This document shows positions 46,209-53,939 of a stretch of DNA of 64,000 bases, one piece after another. The stretch's first letter is position 1; each line of letters begins with the position of its first letter. The stretch spans positions 62,001 through 126,000 of the forward strand of contig JAWXBR010000054.1 of the NCBI GenBank assembly GCA_034440235.1. Reading direction: 5' to 3'. The notes beneath the pieces are model-generated. The model had not been told where the DNA came from and searched no databases. It worked only from the letters and a program-made list of their open reading frames with translations. The position numbers and the translations under genes are program-made. This DNA comes from JAWXBR01 sp034440235 (GTDB lineage Bacteria; Bacteroidota; Ignavibacteria; Kapaibacteriales; Kapaibacteriaceae).

Positions 46209-48569
46209 TTAACGACCAAATTGAAAATGGAAATGCCAACCAGAACGTTCGCCCGTAACCGGGTCTGCGTCAAACCCGTAACCGAGATCAAAACCAAGCA
46301 AGCCAATCGGGTTAAGCAGAAGACGTAGGCCAACCCCCGCAGAGCGCTTCAGACCGAACGGATCGGCTGTTTGAAGGCTCTCCCACACGTTTCCTGCCTC
46401 AGCAAAACTAAGCAAATAGATCGGGAAGGGATTGAGCGCCAGTGAGAAACGAAGCTCTGCCAAAAGTCGTGCTTGCACGCGCCCACCAACCGCACCACCG
46501 TTGTTTGCCAATGGTCCTACCGAGTTGTCGCGATAACCACGAAGTGGCGTAATTGCAAAACCTCCGAGCCCGTTTCCACCCATGTAAAAGAGTTCGTTTG
46601 GAGGCATGGTAGTGTCACTCTTTATGCCATTCAAATACCCCATCTCAGAACTAAGTAACAGCACCAGACGCGGGAATCCATTAATCGATAGCAATGGGTT
46701 GACCATGTCGTACGTAAGACCGACCTTGAAGTAGTCGGTGGTTCCGATGCCAAGAAAACCTGTCGTAATGCGCGTAGAGAGTGCAAAACGCGACCCCGAC
46801 GTTGGGAATACAACATTGTCGAAGCTTGTGCGCGAAATCGTCTGCGAGAACCTAAGTGAGGTGTTTACACCCTGACGATAAAACAACGATGTCGAACTCG
46901 ATTCGATACGATCGAACGCAACCGACCAGTCACCACGAAAATAATCGTCCGGAAACCGGAAGCGACGTCCGATGTTGAGCTGTGCACCCGTCTGCCGGAT
47001 GCTGATGTTAAAGTTCTGACGTGTGTCGTACACATTGAACCCCAACGACGTGGGCTCGCCCATCAACCATGGCTCGGTGAACGAAATCTGGAACGTCTGC
47101 AGACTCGATGCCTGCCCAAATTCCCACTGGAACGAGAGCACCTGGCCGCCACCACCGCGCAACGGCTGCGTGATATCGAAGTTGTTCAGCGTGATACCAA
47201 CAGAACCTGTAAGACCTATGGCACCAGCAAAACCCACAGATGCGTTAAACGTGTCGGTGCTGCGTTCTTCGACCTTGTAGACAAGATCGACACGTGTATT
47301 GTCAACTTTCAATACCTCTGGCTTAATCGTCTCGGGATTGAAGTAGTTCAACACACCGAGACCGCGAATACTGCGAATAATAGCAGAGCGGTTAAAGTAA
47401 TCGCCTGGACGTGTGTAGAGTTCGCGACGGATAACCCTATCGCGCGTTTTGCTATTACCAACAACTTCTACGCGGCGAACGGTGTACCGATCGCCTTCGA
47501 ACACACGTACAACAATGTCCACTGAGTCTTCGCCCAGGCGAACTAAGTCGGGCTTCAACTGCGCAGTTAAATAGCCATTGTCGGAATACAGCGAGGTAGC
47601 GTCGGTCTGGTCTTGGTTGATGTTCAGATTGTTCGTGAACAACGTCTGGTTGTACACTTCACCCGAATCAATGCCAAGTCTATTCAGCAACTGCTCTTCG
47701 GTGTACACGGTGTTACCGGTAAAACGAATGCTGCGTATGTAAACAGGTTTACCTTCGTACAAATCGATGCGGATAGAAACCGTCTCATCAACTTCGTTGT
47801 AGATAACAGTGTCGTCGAGTATTGCTGCGTCTAAAAGCCCCTTATCAAGGAACCATGAGCGCAAGCGTTCTTTATCGGCTTCGTACTTCGTGGCGTCGAA
47901 CTTGCTCGACTTCCACAACTGCCACCAGTGTTTGGTCTTCGTGTCTTCGAAGGCACCGGCATAATCGTCATCTTCAAACAAGGCGTTGCCCGTGAACTCT
48001 ATCGATGCGACGTGATATTCAACACCTTCGTCAATCGTAAGCGTCATGTCATAGAAGTTCGCAGAATCTACGCTGGTCATGGTAGACGTCACCTTGGCAA
48101 ACAACATGCCTTCGGTTTCGTAGAGCTTCTTGACTTTCTGGCGTGCTAGATATTCGTCGTATGGTGAGATGAGGTCGCCACGACTGCGTGCAATTTCTTT
48201 TTCAATGTCAGAAGTCGAAATCTCATCGTTGCCCACAAGCGTAATGCGACGAAGTCGGGGCATCGGAGCGACGCGAATAATGAGAAACACACCGAGTGCT
48301 GTTTCGCGTTCCTTCTCAATGCGCACGTCGCGGAAGTTGCGCCTGTTCCACAGGTTTCGAATGGCTGCAACGAGTTCGTCTGGACGTGCCTCCATGCCAA
48401 CGCGCAGGCCAGAGTATGCAATAACGGTCTGCATGTCTTCGCCCACGGTCAGACCCTCTACAGAGATGCCCGCGATAACGGAATACACTGGCGGTTGCGG
48501 CTGTGCCTGACCCCGAAGCAATACCGACGCACATAGAAAGACGAGTACAGAAAGCCCCTTAACGCGCAT
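46209..48569 (-). CDS. bamA: Outer-membrane assembly factor BamA
   Basis: 786 residues from ATG 48569. This start gives a proper signal peptide (VKGLSVLVFLCASVLLRGQAQ); the open frame further upstream overlaps uppS. Five POTRA domains (about 30-420) precede a 16-strand barrel with GLRLLLNPIGLLGFDLGYG and the final HFHFQFGR. Overlaps uppS by 11 bp (ATGCGCGTTAA). Central insertase for outer-membrane proteins. Confidence 0.95.
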   Translation of the reverse strand: MRVKGLSVLVFLCASVLLRGQAQPQPPVYSVIAGISVEGLTVGEDMQTVIAYSGLRVGMEARPDELVAAIRNLWNRRNFRDVRIEKERETALGVFLIIRVAPMPRLRRITLVGNDEISTSDIEKEIARSRGDLISPYDEYLARQKVKKLYETEGMLFAKVTSTMTSVDSANFYDMTLTIDEGVEYHVASIEFTGNALFEDDDYAGAFEDTKTKHWWQLWKSSKFDATKYEADKERLRSWFLDKGLLDAAILDDTVIYNEVDETVSIRIDLYEGKPVYIRSIRFTGNTVYTEEQLLNRLGIDSGEVYNQTLFTNNLNINQDQTDATSLYSDNGYLTAQLKPDLVRLGEDSVDIVVRVFEGDRYTVRRVEVVGNSKTRDRVIRRELYTRPGDYFNRSAIIRSIRGLGVLNYFNPETIKPEVLKVDNTRVDLVYKVEERSTDTFNASVGFAGAIGLTGSVGITLNNFDITQPLRGGGGQVLSFQWEFGQASSLQTFQISFTEPWLMGEPTSLGFNVYDTRQNFNISIRQTGAQLNIGRRFRFPDDYFRGDWSVAFDRIESSSTSLFYRQGVNTSLRFSQTISRTSFDNVVFPTSGSRFALSTRITTGFLGIGTTDYFKVGLTYDMVNPLLSINGFPRLVLLLSSEMGYLNGIKSDTTMPPNELFYMGGNGLGGFAITPLRGYRDNSVGPLANNGGAVGGRVQARLLAELRFSLALNPFPIYLLSFAEAGNVWESLQTADPFGLKRSAGVGLRLLLNPIGLLGFDLGYGFDADPVTGERSGWHFHFQFGR

Positions 48570-49404
48570 CACGCCCCTCAATATCCGCTGGACGAATGTG
48601 TCCCTCGATGTCCGCTGGACGTATGTCGTTGACTTGTTTGGAGGTTCGACCGAACCGGCGTTCGCGACGCAAGAAGTCGTAAAGTGCTTTATAATAATCA
48701 TTGCGACGAAAATCGGGCCAGTATCGGTCTGTTACGTAAAGTTCAGCGTATGCAATCTCCCACAAAAGGAAGTTGCTGAGGCGTACTTCGCCGCTTGTTC
48801 TTATAAGGAGATCGGGATCGGGCATGAAGCCAGTCTGTAGATAAGACGACAATCGTTCTTCGGTAAGGTCCTCTGGAGAAACCTTGCCTCGACGAACGTC
48901 CAGAGCTATCATCTGCACTGCCCGAAGCATGTCCCAGCGCGCGCCGTACGACAATGCAAGTGTGAGCGTTAGTCCGTCGTTGTCCTTCGTCCGCTCCATT
49001 GCACGCTGCAGCACTTTCTGCACAGACTTCGGCAACGCATTAGTCTTGCCAATTGTACAGATTCGAACGTTGTTCTTGTGGAGTTCGTCGACTTCGCGGT
49101 TGAGATACGATTCGAGTAGCATCATTAAGAAGCGGACTTCTTTTGACGGACGTTTCCAGTTTTCGAGCGAAAAGGCATAGAGCGTGAGGTAGCGTACGCC
49201 GAGTTGCGACGACACCTTAACGATGTCGCGAACAGATTCCATGCCCTCGCGATGTCCGTCTATGCGGGGTCGCTGCCTATCCTCAGCCCAACGTCCGTTA
49301 CCGTCCATAATCACCGCAACATGCCGTGGCACACGCCCCGTTTGTCGCAGATTTTCCTGAACGAACCGATCGTCCGGCGTCAACTGCTCCTCAGACCAGC
49401 CCAA
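48559..49404 (-). CDS. uppS: Undecaprenyl diphosphate synthase
   Basis: 281 residues. Signature VAVIMDGNGRWAEDR near 30, GHREGMESV near 50, LTLYAFSLENWKRP near 73, and the late SGEVRLSNFLLWEIAYAEL near 207. TTG start at 49404, decided by a perfect AGGAGG 4 bases upstream. Two 9-residue repeats (IRPADIEGH, IRPADIEGR) extend the C-terminus by tandem duplication. Confidence 0.96.
   Translation of the reverse strand: MGWSEEQLTPDDRFVQENLRQTGRVPRHVAVIMDGNGRWAEDRQRPRIDGHREGMESVRDIVKVSSQLGVRYLTLYAFSLENWKRPSKEVRFLMMLLESYLNREVDELHKNNVRICTIGKTNALPKSVQKVLQRAMERTKDNDGLTLTLALSYGARWDMLRAVQMIALDVRRGKVSPEDLTEERLSSYLQTGFMPDPDLLIRTSGEVRLSNFLLWEIAYAELYVTDRYWPDFRRNDYYKALYDFLRRERRFGRTSKQVNDIRPADIEGHIRPADIEGRDAR
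48571..48624 (-). repeat. 27-bp tandem duplication at the uppS/bamA junction
   Basis: Units 48571-48597 and 48598-48624 match at about 21 of 27 positions and encode IRPADIEG twice at the end of UppS. The inner copy lies just before the bamA start. Confidence 0.82.
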
Positions 49405-49430
49405 ACGTCCTCCTGTGCTTCATGAACCGG

Positions 49431-49438
49431 CAAAGATA
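49431..49438 (-). promoter_or_regulatory. TATCTTTG box for uppS
   Basis: Minus-strand TAnnTTTG 26 bases before the TTG start, with the Shine-Dalgarno between. Likely start point of the envelope operon. No clear -33 TTG. Confidence 0.6.
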
Positions 49439-49491
49439 CGCCGCGGGACGCCATGTTGGGAGGGGGCCTCTCAGGGGGCGACGTGCTAACG

Positions 49492-49522
49492 TTGTTTCGT
49501 GAAAGGGACTTTCGTATGTTTG
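49492..49522 (+). promoter_or_regulatory. TTG-N20-TATGTTTG promoter of the HU-like gene
   Basis: TTG at 49492, 20 bases, then TATGTTTG at 49515-49522, a good match to the Bacteroidota consensus. It is back to back with the uppS box, 77 bp apart. Confidence 0.7.
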
Positions 49523-49612
49523 TCGTTCGTCTAACGCCAATCCCCCGCGTGGGTACGTTGCCGTAGACGGTGTATTGTGAAGTGTACTATCCTGTCGCCA
49601 TCCGAGGCAACC

Positions 49613-49933
49613 TTGAACGTAACGAAGGCAGACATCGTGGATAAAATCGCCAACGAAACCGGGCTTACTAAGCTCGAAACGAAGGCGGTTGTAGATGGAT
49701 TTCTCTTGAGCATCATCAACTCACTTGCCGATGGCAAACGCATCGAATTGCGTGGGTTTGGGGTGTTCAGTGTAAAAAGTCGCAAACCACGCATGGCGCG
49801 CAATCCGCGCACGGGCGATCCAGTGCCTCTCGAAGAGAGGTTCATCCCCACCTTCAAGGTTTCGTCGGAGTTTCAAGAGAAGGTGCACCATAAACTCCGC
49901 GCCGATAGTTCTCAGAACCCCAACCCAGCATGA
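49613..49933 (+). CDS. HU/IHF-family DNA-binding protein
   Basis: 106 residues from TTG 49613, which has GAGG 5 bases upstream and gives the normal VTKADIVDKIANETGL opening; an upstream GTG (49577) would add 12 atypical residues. The family beta-arm sequence GRKPRMARNPRTGDPVPL is seen as SRKPRMARNPRTGDPV near 60. The tail of about 15 residues is short and polar. Bends DNA and organises the nucleoid. Overlaps the TPR gene by ATGA. Confidence 0.88.
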   Translation: MNVTKADIVDKIANETGLTKLETKAVVDGFLLSIINSLADGKRIELRGFGVFSVKSRKPRMARNPRTGDPVPLEERFIPTFKVSSEFQEKVHHKLRADSSQNPNPA

Positions 49934-50535
49934 CTTCACGAATGTGGTTGATTGCCCTGCTAATCATAGCAGGCGTTGGCGGAGTTTCCTTTGGTATCAG
50001 TCGGTGGTTAACATCACAAGCAGTCGAAGACGGTCAGGCGCTCATTCTCGAGCGTCAGAAAAAGCAGGGCGCGCCTAAAGAAGCTGGAGATCCGGAAGCT
50101 GAAAAACGCGTTGCCATGCTCGAGCAGATGTTGAAGGTTGTAAAGCAGAAACTGGTGGAGAACCCCGCCGATAGTATGCTTCTGGTGAGTGCAGGTAACA
50201 TGTCGTATGACTTGGGGTTATTCCAACCTGCCGAAGGCTACTACAAATCCTTCCTTGACAACGTAGACCCAGCGAACCTGCGCGTGCGCATCGATTACGC
50301 ATACGTAGTGTTCCAGAATGGCCGTAAAGATGAAGGCATAGGAATCATGAAGAAGATTCTTAAGCAACATTCGAAAGACCAGACAGCTCTGTACAACCTG
50401 GGAGTGATGTACATTCAAATGAATAACACAGACGACGCGCTAAAGACGATGAAAAGATGCAGAGACGCAGAGCCGAAATCAGAACTTGGAAAACGTGCTG
50501 CCATGGCAGTCATTCAACTCGAAACAACAACATAA
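49930..50535 (+). CDS. Membrane-anchored TPR protein
   Basis: 201 residues. One N-terminal transmembrane helix (about 4-22), a charged linker (about 30-60), then three TPR-like repeats (about 65-180; LVSAGNMSYDLGLFQPAEGYY, ALYNLGVMYIQMNNTDDALKTM). Resembles CcmH/NrfG-type TPR parts, but no other cytochrome biogenesis gene is near. Role not known. Coupled to the HU-like gene. Confidence 0.72.
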   Translation: MTSRMWLIALLIIAGVGGVSFGISRWLTSQAVEDGQALILERQKKQGAPKEAGDPEAEKRVAMLEQMLKVVKQKLVENPADSMLLVSAGNMSYDLGLFQPAEGYYKSFLDNVDPANLRVRIDYAYVVFQNGRKDEGIGIMKKILKQHSKDQTALYNLGVMYIQMNNTDDALKTMKRCRDAEPKSELGKRAAMAVIQLETTT

Positions 50536-50568
50536 TCACACTTACAATCACAATTCAGGAGGCATCCC

Positions 50569-50664
50569 ATGCCATGCGGTAAAAAACGCAAGCGCCATAA
50601 GATGGCCACCCACAAGCGCAAAAAACGCTTAAGGAAGAATCGTCACAAGAAGAAGAACAGGTAG
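50569..50664 (+). CDS. AURKAIP1/COX24-type small basic ribosome-associated protein
   Basis: 31 codons, MPCGKKRKRHKMATHKRKKR then LRKNRHKKKNR. The GKKRKRHKMATHKRKKR core matches the AURKAIP1/COX24 domain found in many Bacteroidota as a tiny ribosomal protein. AGGAGG lies 7 bases before the ATG, and a strong terminator follows at 50671. Very short but with complete expression signals. Confidence 0.85.
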   Translation: MPCGKKRKRHKMATHKRKKRLRKNRHKKKNR

Positions 50665-50670
50665 TCTATA

Positions 50671-50695
50671 AACCCCGCCCACAAGCGGGGTTTTC
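50671..50695 (+). terminator. Intrinsic terminator after the COX24-like gene
   Basis: Stem AACCCCGC/GCGGGGTT with a 6-9 base loop, followed by TTTTCTG. Position 6 bases after the stop. Confidence 0.85.
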
Positions 50696-50706
50696 TGTTG
50701 CCGATT

Positions 50707-50735
50707 GACGAAAAGTCAATCAAACCACTACGCTC
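50707..50735 (+). repeat. Left copy of a dispersed direct repeat
   Basis: GACG to AAACCACT (50707-50729) matches 52606-52628 at 20 of 23 positions; the shared CAAACCACTACGCTC (50721-50735) recurs exactly at 52649-52663. It lies just before the transporter start. Confidence 0.75.
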
Positions 50736-50767
50736 TTCATCTTCGCGTTTTCGCATCTCTTTCCTCT

Positions 50768-51709
50768 ATGATCCTCGGACTTCTCGCAGCATTCGGAACT
50801 CTTGCGTCGTGGTCGGCAGGTACGTTTTCATTCCTGACGGCGTCGCGCCGCATGAATCCGACGCTGCTGAATCGCGCTCGCTTGTTCCTTGCTGTGTGTG
50901 CAACGTTTGTGCTTGCATGTGCAATCAACCTGCTTTGGCCATGGGAGCTGTTCACACGTCCAACAACCTACTCGTGGCTCTTTCTAGGCCTGTCTGGAAT
51001 TGTTGGCCTTACGATTGGCGATCATTGCGGCTTTTCCGCACTACGCATCCTGGGGGCTCGGCGCCAGAGCGTCGTAAGCACCATCTCCCCCGCCGCGGCT
51101 GCCATTGCAGCATACTTCCTTCTGAGTGAACAGTTGTCTATGCAGGCAATGATTGGTATGGGGCTCTCGACTGCAGGGGTCATGTGGGCGTTAGGAAGCG
51201 CCGAAGAACGGACGGCAGTTGATAAAGAAGGTTACGGTTCGTTTGGTGTCGGACTCTTACTTGCAGTGCTTGGGGCGCTGTGTCAGGGACTCGGCCTCGT
51301 CCTCGCCAAGATGGGTATGCACCCAGAGTGGTACGAACCCTCGGGCACGTTTGTACACGAGGTTGGCGGTGTTCAGGCTACGTTTATGCGTATGACCATC
51401 GGCTTTCTTGCTGTATACGTTCTCGACTTCGTAATGCGCGCCCCTTTCCGCCCCTTACGTGAAGCCTTTAAAGACAAGACCGGACGTCGTGCGATGTATT
51501 TGGGAACGTTATTCGGACCAATCATTGGTGTTACACTCTCGCTCGTTGCCGTCAGAGAGATCAGTGCAGCCATCGCACAGACCATCTTCAGCATGGTGCC
51601 ACTGGTGGTGCTGGCTACAGCCGCCATCGTCCAGCGTGAACGGATGCGTCCGAGCGCCATCATTGGGGCAATCGTTGCTGTTACCGGTGTAGTTCTATTG
51701 GTGCTCTAA
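50768..51709 (+). CDS. EamA/DMT-family permease
   Basis: 313 residues from ATG 50768. Ten hydrophobic helices in two five-helix halves: GLSGIVGLTIGDHCGF near 75 and LGTLFGPIIGVTLSLV near 240 are the family repeat segments. Probably a metabolite exporter in the inner membrane; substrate unknown. The upstream open frame lacks a good start and overlaps the repeat. Confidence 0.82.
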   Translation: MILGLLAAFGTLASWSAGTFSFLTASRRMNPTLLNRARLFLAVCATFVLACAINLLWPWELFTRPTTYSWLFLGLSGIVGLTIGDHCGFSALRILGARRQSVVSTISPAAAAIAAYFLLSEQLSMQAMIGMGLSTAGVMWALGSAEERTAVDKEGYGSFGVGLLLAVLGALCQGLGLVLAKMGMHPEWYEPSGTFVHEVGGVQATFMRMTIGFLAVYVLDFVMRAPFRPLREAFKDKTGRRAMYLGTLFGPIIGVTLSLVAVREISAAIAQTIFSMVPLVVLATAAIVQRERMRPSAIIGAIVAVTGVVLLVL

Positions 51710-51772
51710 CAATTCTAGCTGTTTGTTGTTGTTGAGATTGTGCTGCGGGAACCATTCGCAGCGCGAGTTCCG

Positions 51773-51780
51773 TAGGTTTG
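51773..51780 (+). promoter_or_regulatory. TAGGTTTG box of the acidic gene
   Basis: Matches TAnnTTTG, 27 bases before the ATG at 51808. No clear -33 TTG. Confidence 0.5.
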
Positions 51781-51807
51781 TGCCTTCACAACACGGAAAA
51801 AAACACC

Positions 51808-52614
51808 ATGGCTTCCATCGAACACGTAAAGCAACTGCTCACCAAGGTTGGCGCACCAGAAATTCTCGAAGATCCCGATGCATTGGCATCGCTTGAAGAA
51901 GAGAAGTACGACGCCCTGCTAGAAGCCATCGACGAAATCCTCGAACTCATCGAAACGAGTCCGAACGACGAAGAAGTCATCGACACGTTATACATCACAC
52001 ACATGACGTTGTCGTCGGCGAACTACTGGCACAGTGTGTTGGCAAGTGGCGAACCAACAGAAGAACCAGACGCTCATACAATTTCGAAGAGCTGGGGTGG
52101 CGAAGCATTACGTCCGTATGACAAAGATTCGCTCTCCGACATCATCATAAACTCTTCTAGTATCGACACACTTACAAAGTCTGGCTTACCTGCTTCCGCA
52201 GAACCAGGATTGTCGTTCAACGATACCATCGAACGTCTCGCAGATGTAGAAACACTCGAGACAAGCGACGAAGACGAAGCGAAAGATTACTTCGACCCGT
52301 ATTGGATGTTAGGTCGCACTGCAGACGACGATGTAATTGCACTCGACGAACGTGTAGACGGCGCAGTTGTCGTGCTCGACCGCGACTGGGGCTTTATGTC
52401 GATGCGTTACATGAACGCAAGCGTCGGCCACCTCCTTGCTACACTCGAAGCATGGCGCAGACTCGAAGAAACCGAAGACCTTGCACCCGCACTCGAACGC
52501 TTCACAGAAGAACTCGAAAAACTCGACCCAGGTGCACTCGGCAGTGGCTCGTTCTGGTCCGACATGCTCGACGAACTCGAAGGCGATGCAGACGATGAGG
52601 AGACTGACGCATAG
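51808..52614 (+). CDS. Acidic protein, possibly SUKH-like
   Basis: 268 residues, strongly acidic, with the in-frame TTG at 51778 discarded because it falls inside the promoter box. No clear domain. The block YFDPYWMLGRTADDDVIALD through DRDWGFMSMRYMNASVGH (about 175-215) has the spacing of the SMI1/KNR4 (SUKH) immunity/chaperone fold, which is a weak guess. The last third is a Glu/Asp-rich helical tail. No signal peptide. Confidence 0.55.
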   Translation: MASIEHVKQLLTKVGAPEILEDPDALASLEEEKYDALLEAIDEILELIETSPNDEEVIDTLYITHMTLSSANYWHSVLASGEPTEEPDAHTISKSWGGEALRPYDKDSLSDIIINSSSIDTLTKSGLPASAEPGLSFNDTIERLADVETLETSDEDEAKDYFDPYWMLGRTADDDVIALDERVDGAVVVLDRDWGFMSMRYMNASVGHLLATLEAWRRLEETEDLAPALERFTEELEKLDPGALGSGSFWSDMLDELEGDADDEETDA

Positions 52615-52721
52615 TCAGTCAAACCACTCCCGCTTGGACATAGGCGTCCAAACCACTACGCTCGGTGGTAAGCTTAGTGAACCACTATGTCCTGGCGTAG
52701 TCTTTAACAAATCAAACCACT
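52606..52721 (+). repeat. AAACCACT repeat array after the acidic gene
   Basis: AAACCACT or AACCACT appears at 52621, 52650, 52680 and 52714, spaced about 29-34 bp, with diverging flanks. The first unit (52606-52628) and CAAACCACTACGCTC (52649-52663) pair with the copies at 50707-50735. The stretch 52622-52793 has no gene besides these. Confidence 0.7.
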
Positions 52722-52793
52722 TATTCCTTTGACGAACCCGTTCGGTCGAAGTACGGAGTGAACTGATGTCGATGGTGATGGAGAAGATGAAGG

Positions 52794-53216
52794 GTGGGAT
52801 CTGGTAGCCAGCAGTCAGTAGGAACAGGTCTCACAGAGTTCTCGAATGTAACAGGGGCAATTTTTGCTATTTCAACTTCAGCGAAGAGTGTTGATCAACT
52901 CTTGGCCGATCTTATCGAGTATCCGTATCTCACAGAGCGCATAGAGATGTATCGAGAAGATTTTGGCGGTCGCAACGACAAGCTACTACGAACAAGCCTT
53001 GAGGTATTGAATGCTCTTATGCCAATCAAAGCTGGATTTCTGTGGCACGGTGATACTGGTGAAATCGTTGTTCAATTCCGCGATTCGGAAAATAAACTGC
53101 ACAGGGTGCAATTCAAGAACGATCAAATCAATCTTGCAAATAGAGATAAGGAATACGAGGTAGAGACTATCGACAACTTTAGGAAGATTGTTACTGAGAT
53201 TTGCTCGGCAGAGTAG
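52794..53216 (+). CDS. Hypothetical protein in AT-richer island
   Basis: About 140 residues from GTG 52794. Not recognised. Helical segments VDQLLADLIEYPYLTERIEM and DNFRKIVTEI flank a beta pattern GDTGEIVVQFRD. The upstream is unclear: an out-of-frame ATG at 52765 makes only 13 codons. The region's base composition is visibly more AT-rich than the flanks, consistent with transfer. The stop is one base before the next gene's ATG, so the two form a unit. Confidence 0.5.
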   Translation: MGSGSQQSVGTGLTEFSNVTGAIFAISTSAKSVDQLLADLIEYPYLTERIEMYREDFGGRNDKLLRTSLEVLNALMPIKAGFLWHGDTGEIVVQFRDSENKLHRVQFKNDQINLANRDKEYEVETIDNFRKIVTEICSAE

Positions 53217-53217
53217 G

Positions 53218-53738
53218 ATGGATCCAAACACGCAAAAATTACTGTACGGAGTGTTTAAGACGGATATTCAGATCAATGGTGATTTTTTTGATTTGATGGC
53301 GTTTCCGATTCGTGCGTCCGTGAGTATTGAAGGTAAGTTGTCTAGGGACCAGATTGAGCGATATTACCACGATGAATTTGGTCCGAAGTATCGAGGATTT
53401 GAGGGCATCCTTGAGTTTAGCTTGAGTCAGATTAATGCGATTAACAACGATTTCAAAAAGACTCAAAAAGATATTCCTAAGAAGCGAAGGATTACTACAA
53501 AGAGGGTAACGACAAGCAACACGCCTGTCCAATTGATTTGCAAGACTGTCAGGAGCGGTATGGATTCTGTACTAGAAATCCCGCCCATTTTAACATTCTC
53601 GATACTGATAGACCTAATAAGGACTATGACAATAACCAACTCTTGGCGTACTTGGCTGAAGCACTGATGGCGGTCGGCAGGTTCCAAGCACCAAATGGTT
53701 TATCGGAATTAATCGCTCCGGATGAACCAAATCAATAA
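53218..53738 (+). pseudogene. Frameshifted hypothetical gene
   Basis: MDPNTQKLLYGVFKTDIQIN starts well and continues to QKDIPK near residue 88. The reading frame then runs into a poorer sequence ending at 53667, while the -1 frame gives a better-looking continuation from about 53481: EAKDYYKEGNDKQ, a three-Cys stretch (ACPIDLQDCQERYGFC) and a clean stop at 53738. A single base lost near 53481 (AAGGAAG to AAGAAG) would restore one ~172-residue protein. No slippery heptamer fits, so mutation or an assembly error is more likely than programmed shifting. No known domain. Confidence 0.55.
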
Positions 53739-53840
53739 TACGAGTTGGCTGGTTTGGTTTTGGATTATTCACGATCCGTCCTCCTTATTTTCGCGGGATG
53801 GGTTCGTCAAAGGGATACGAGAGCAAATCATCGCCCATAA

Positions 53841-53876
53841 AAAAAAGGCCTCCAGTTAAAACTGGTGGCCTTTTTT
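53841..53876. terminator. Bidirectional intrinsic terminator
   Basis: AAAAAAGGCCTCCAG pairs with CTGGTGGCCTTTTTT with one mismatch around a 6-base loop. Runs of A and T on both sides allow use from both strands; it closes the accessory region. Confidence 0.85.
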
Positions 53877-53899
53877 GTGATTTCACAACTCTCCTCTTG

Positions 53900-53924
53900 C
53901 CCCCTCTCGCTTAGCGAGAGGGGG
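53900..53924. repeat. REP-like palindrome
   Basis: CCCCCTCTCGC, loop TTA, GCGAGAGGGGG, an 11-bp perfect stem, followed by TTGGGGGTGAG. The GGGTTGGGG tail resembles palindromic repeats known in many genomes. It lies after the rny stop. Confidence 0.7.
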
Positions 53925-53939
53925 TTGGGGGTGAGTGTA

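Noticed and set aside
48570..48701. Longer BamA start at 48701
   Set aside because: It would overlap uppS by more than 140 bp and bury the signal peptide; 48569 gives a proper leader.
52606..52740. Possible CRISPR array from the repeated AAACCACT
   Set aside because: Repeats are only 7-8 conserved bases, spacing varies and no cas genes are near.
53461..53500. Programmed -1 frameshift in the island gene
   Set aside because: CAA AAA GAT is not in slippery register, and the -1 frame meets TAA before the needed crossover near 53481.
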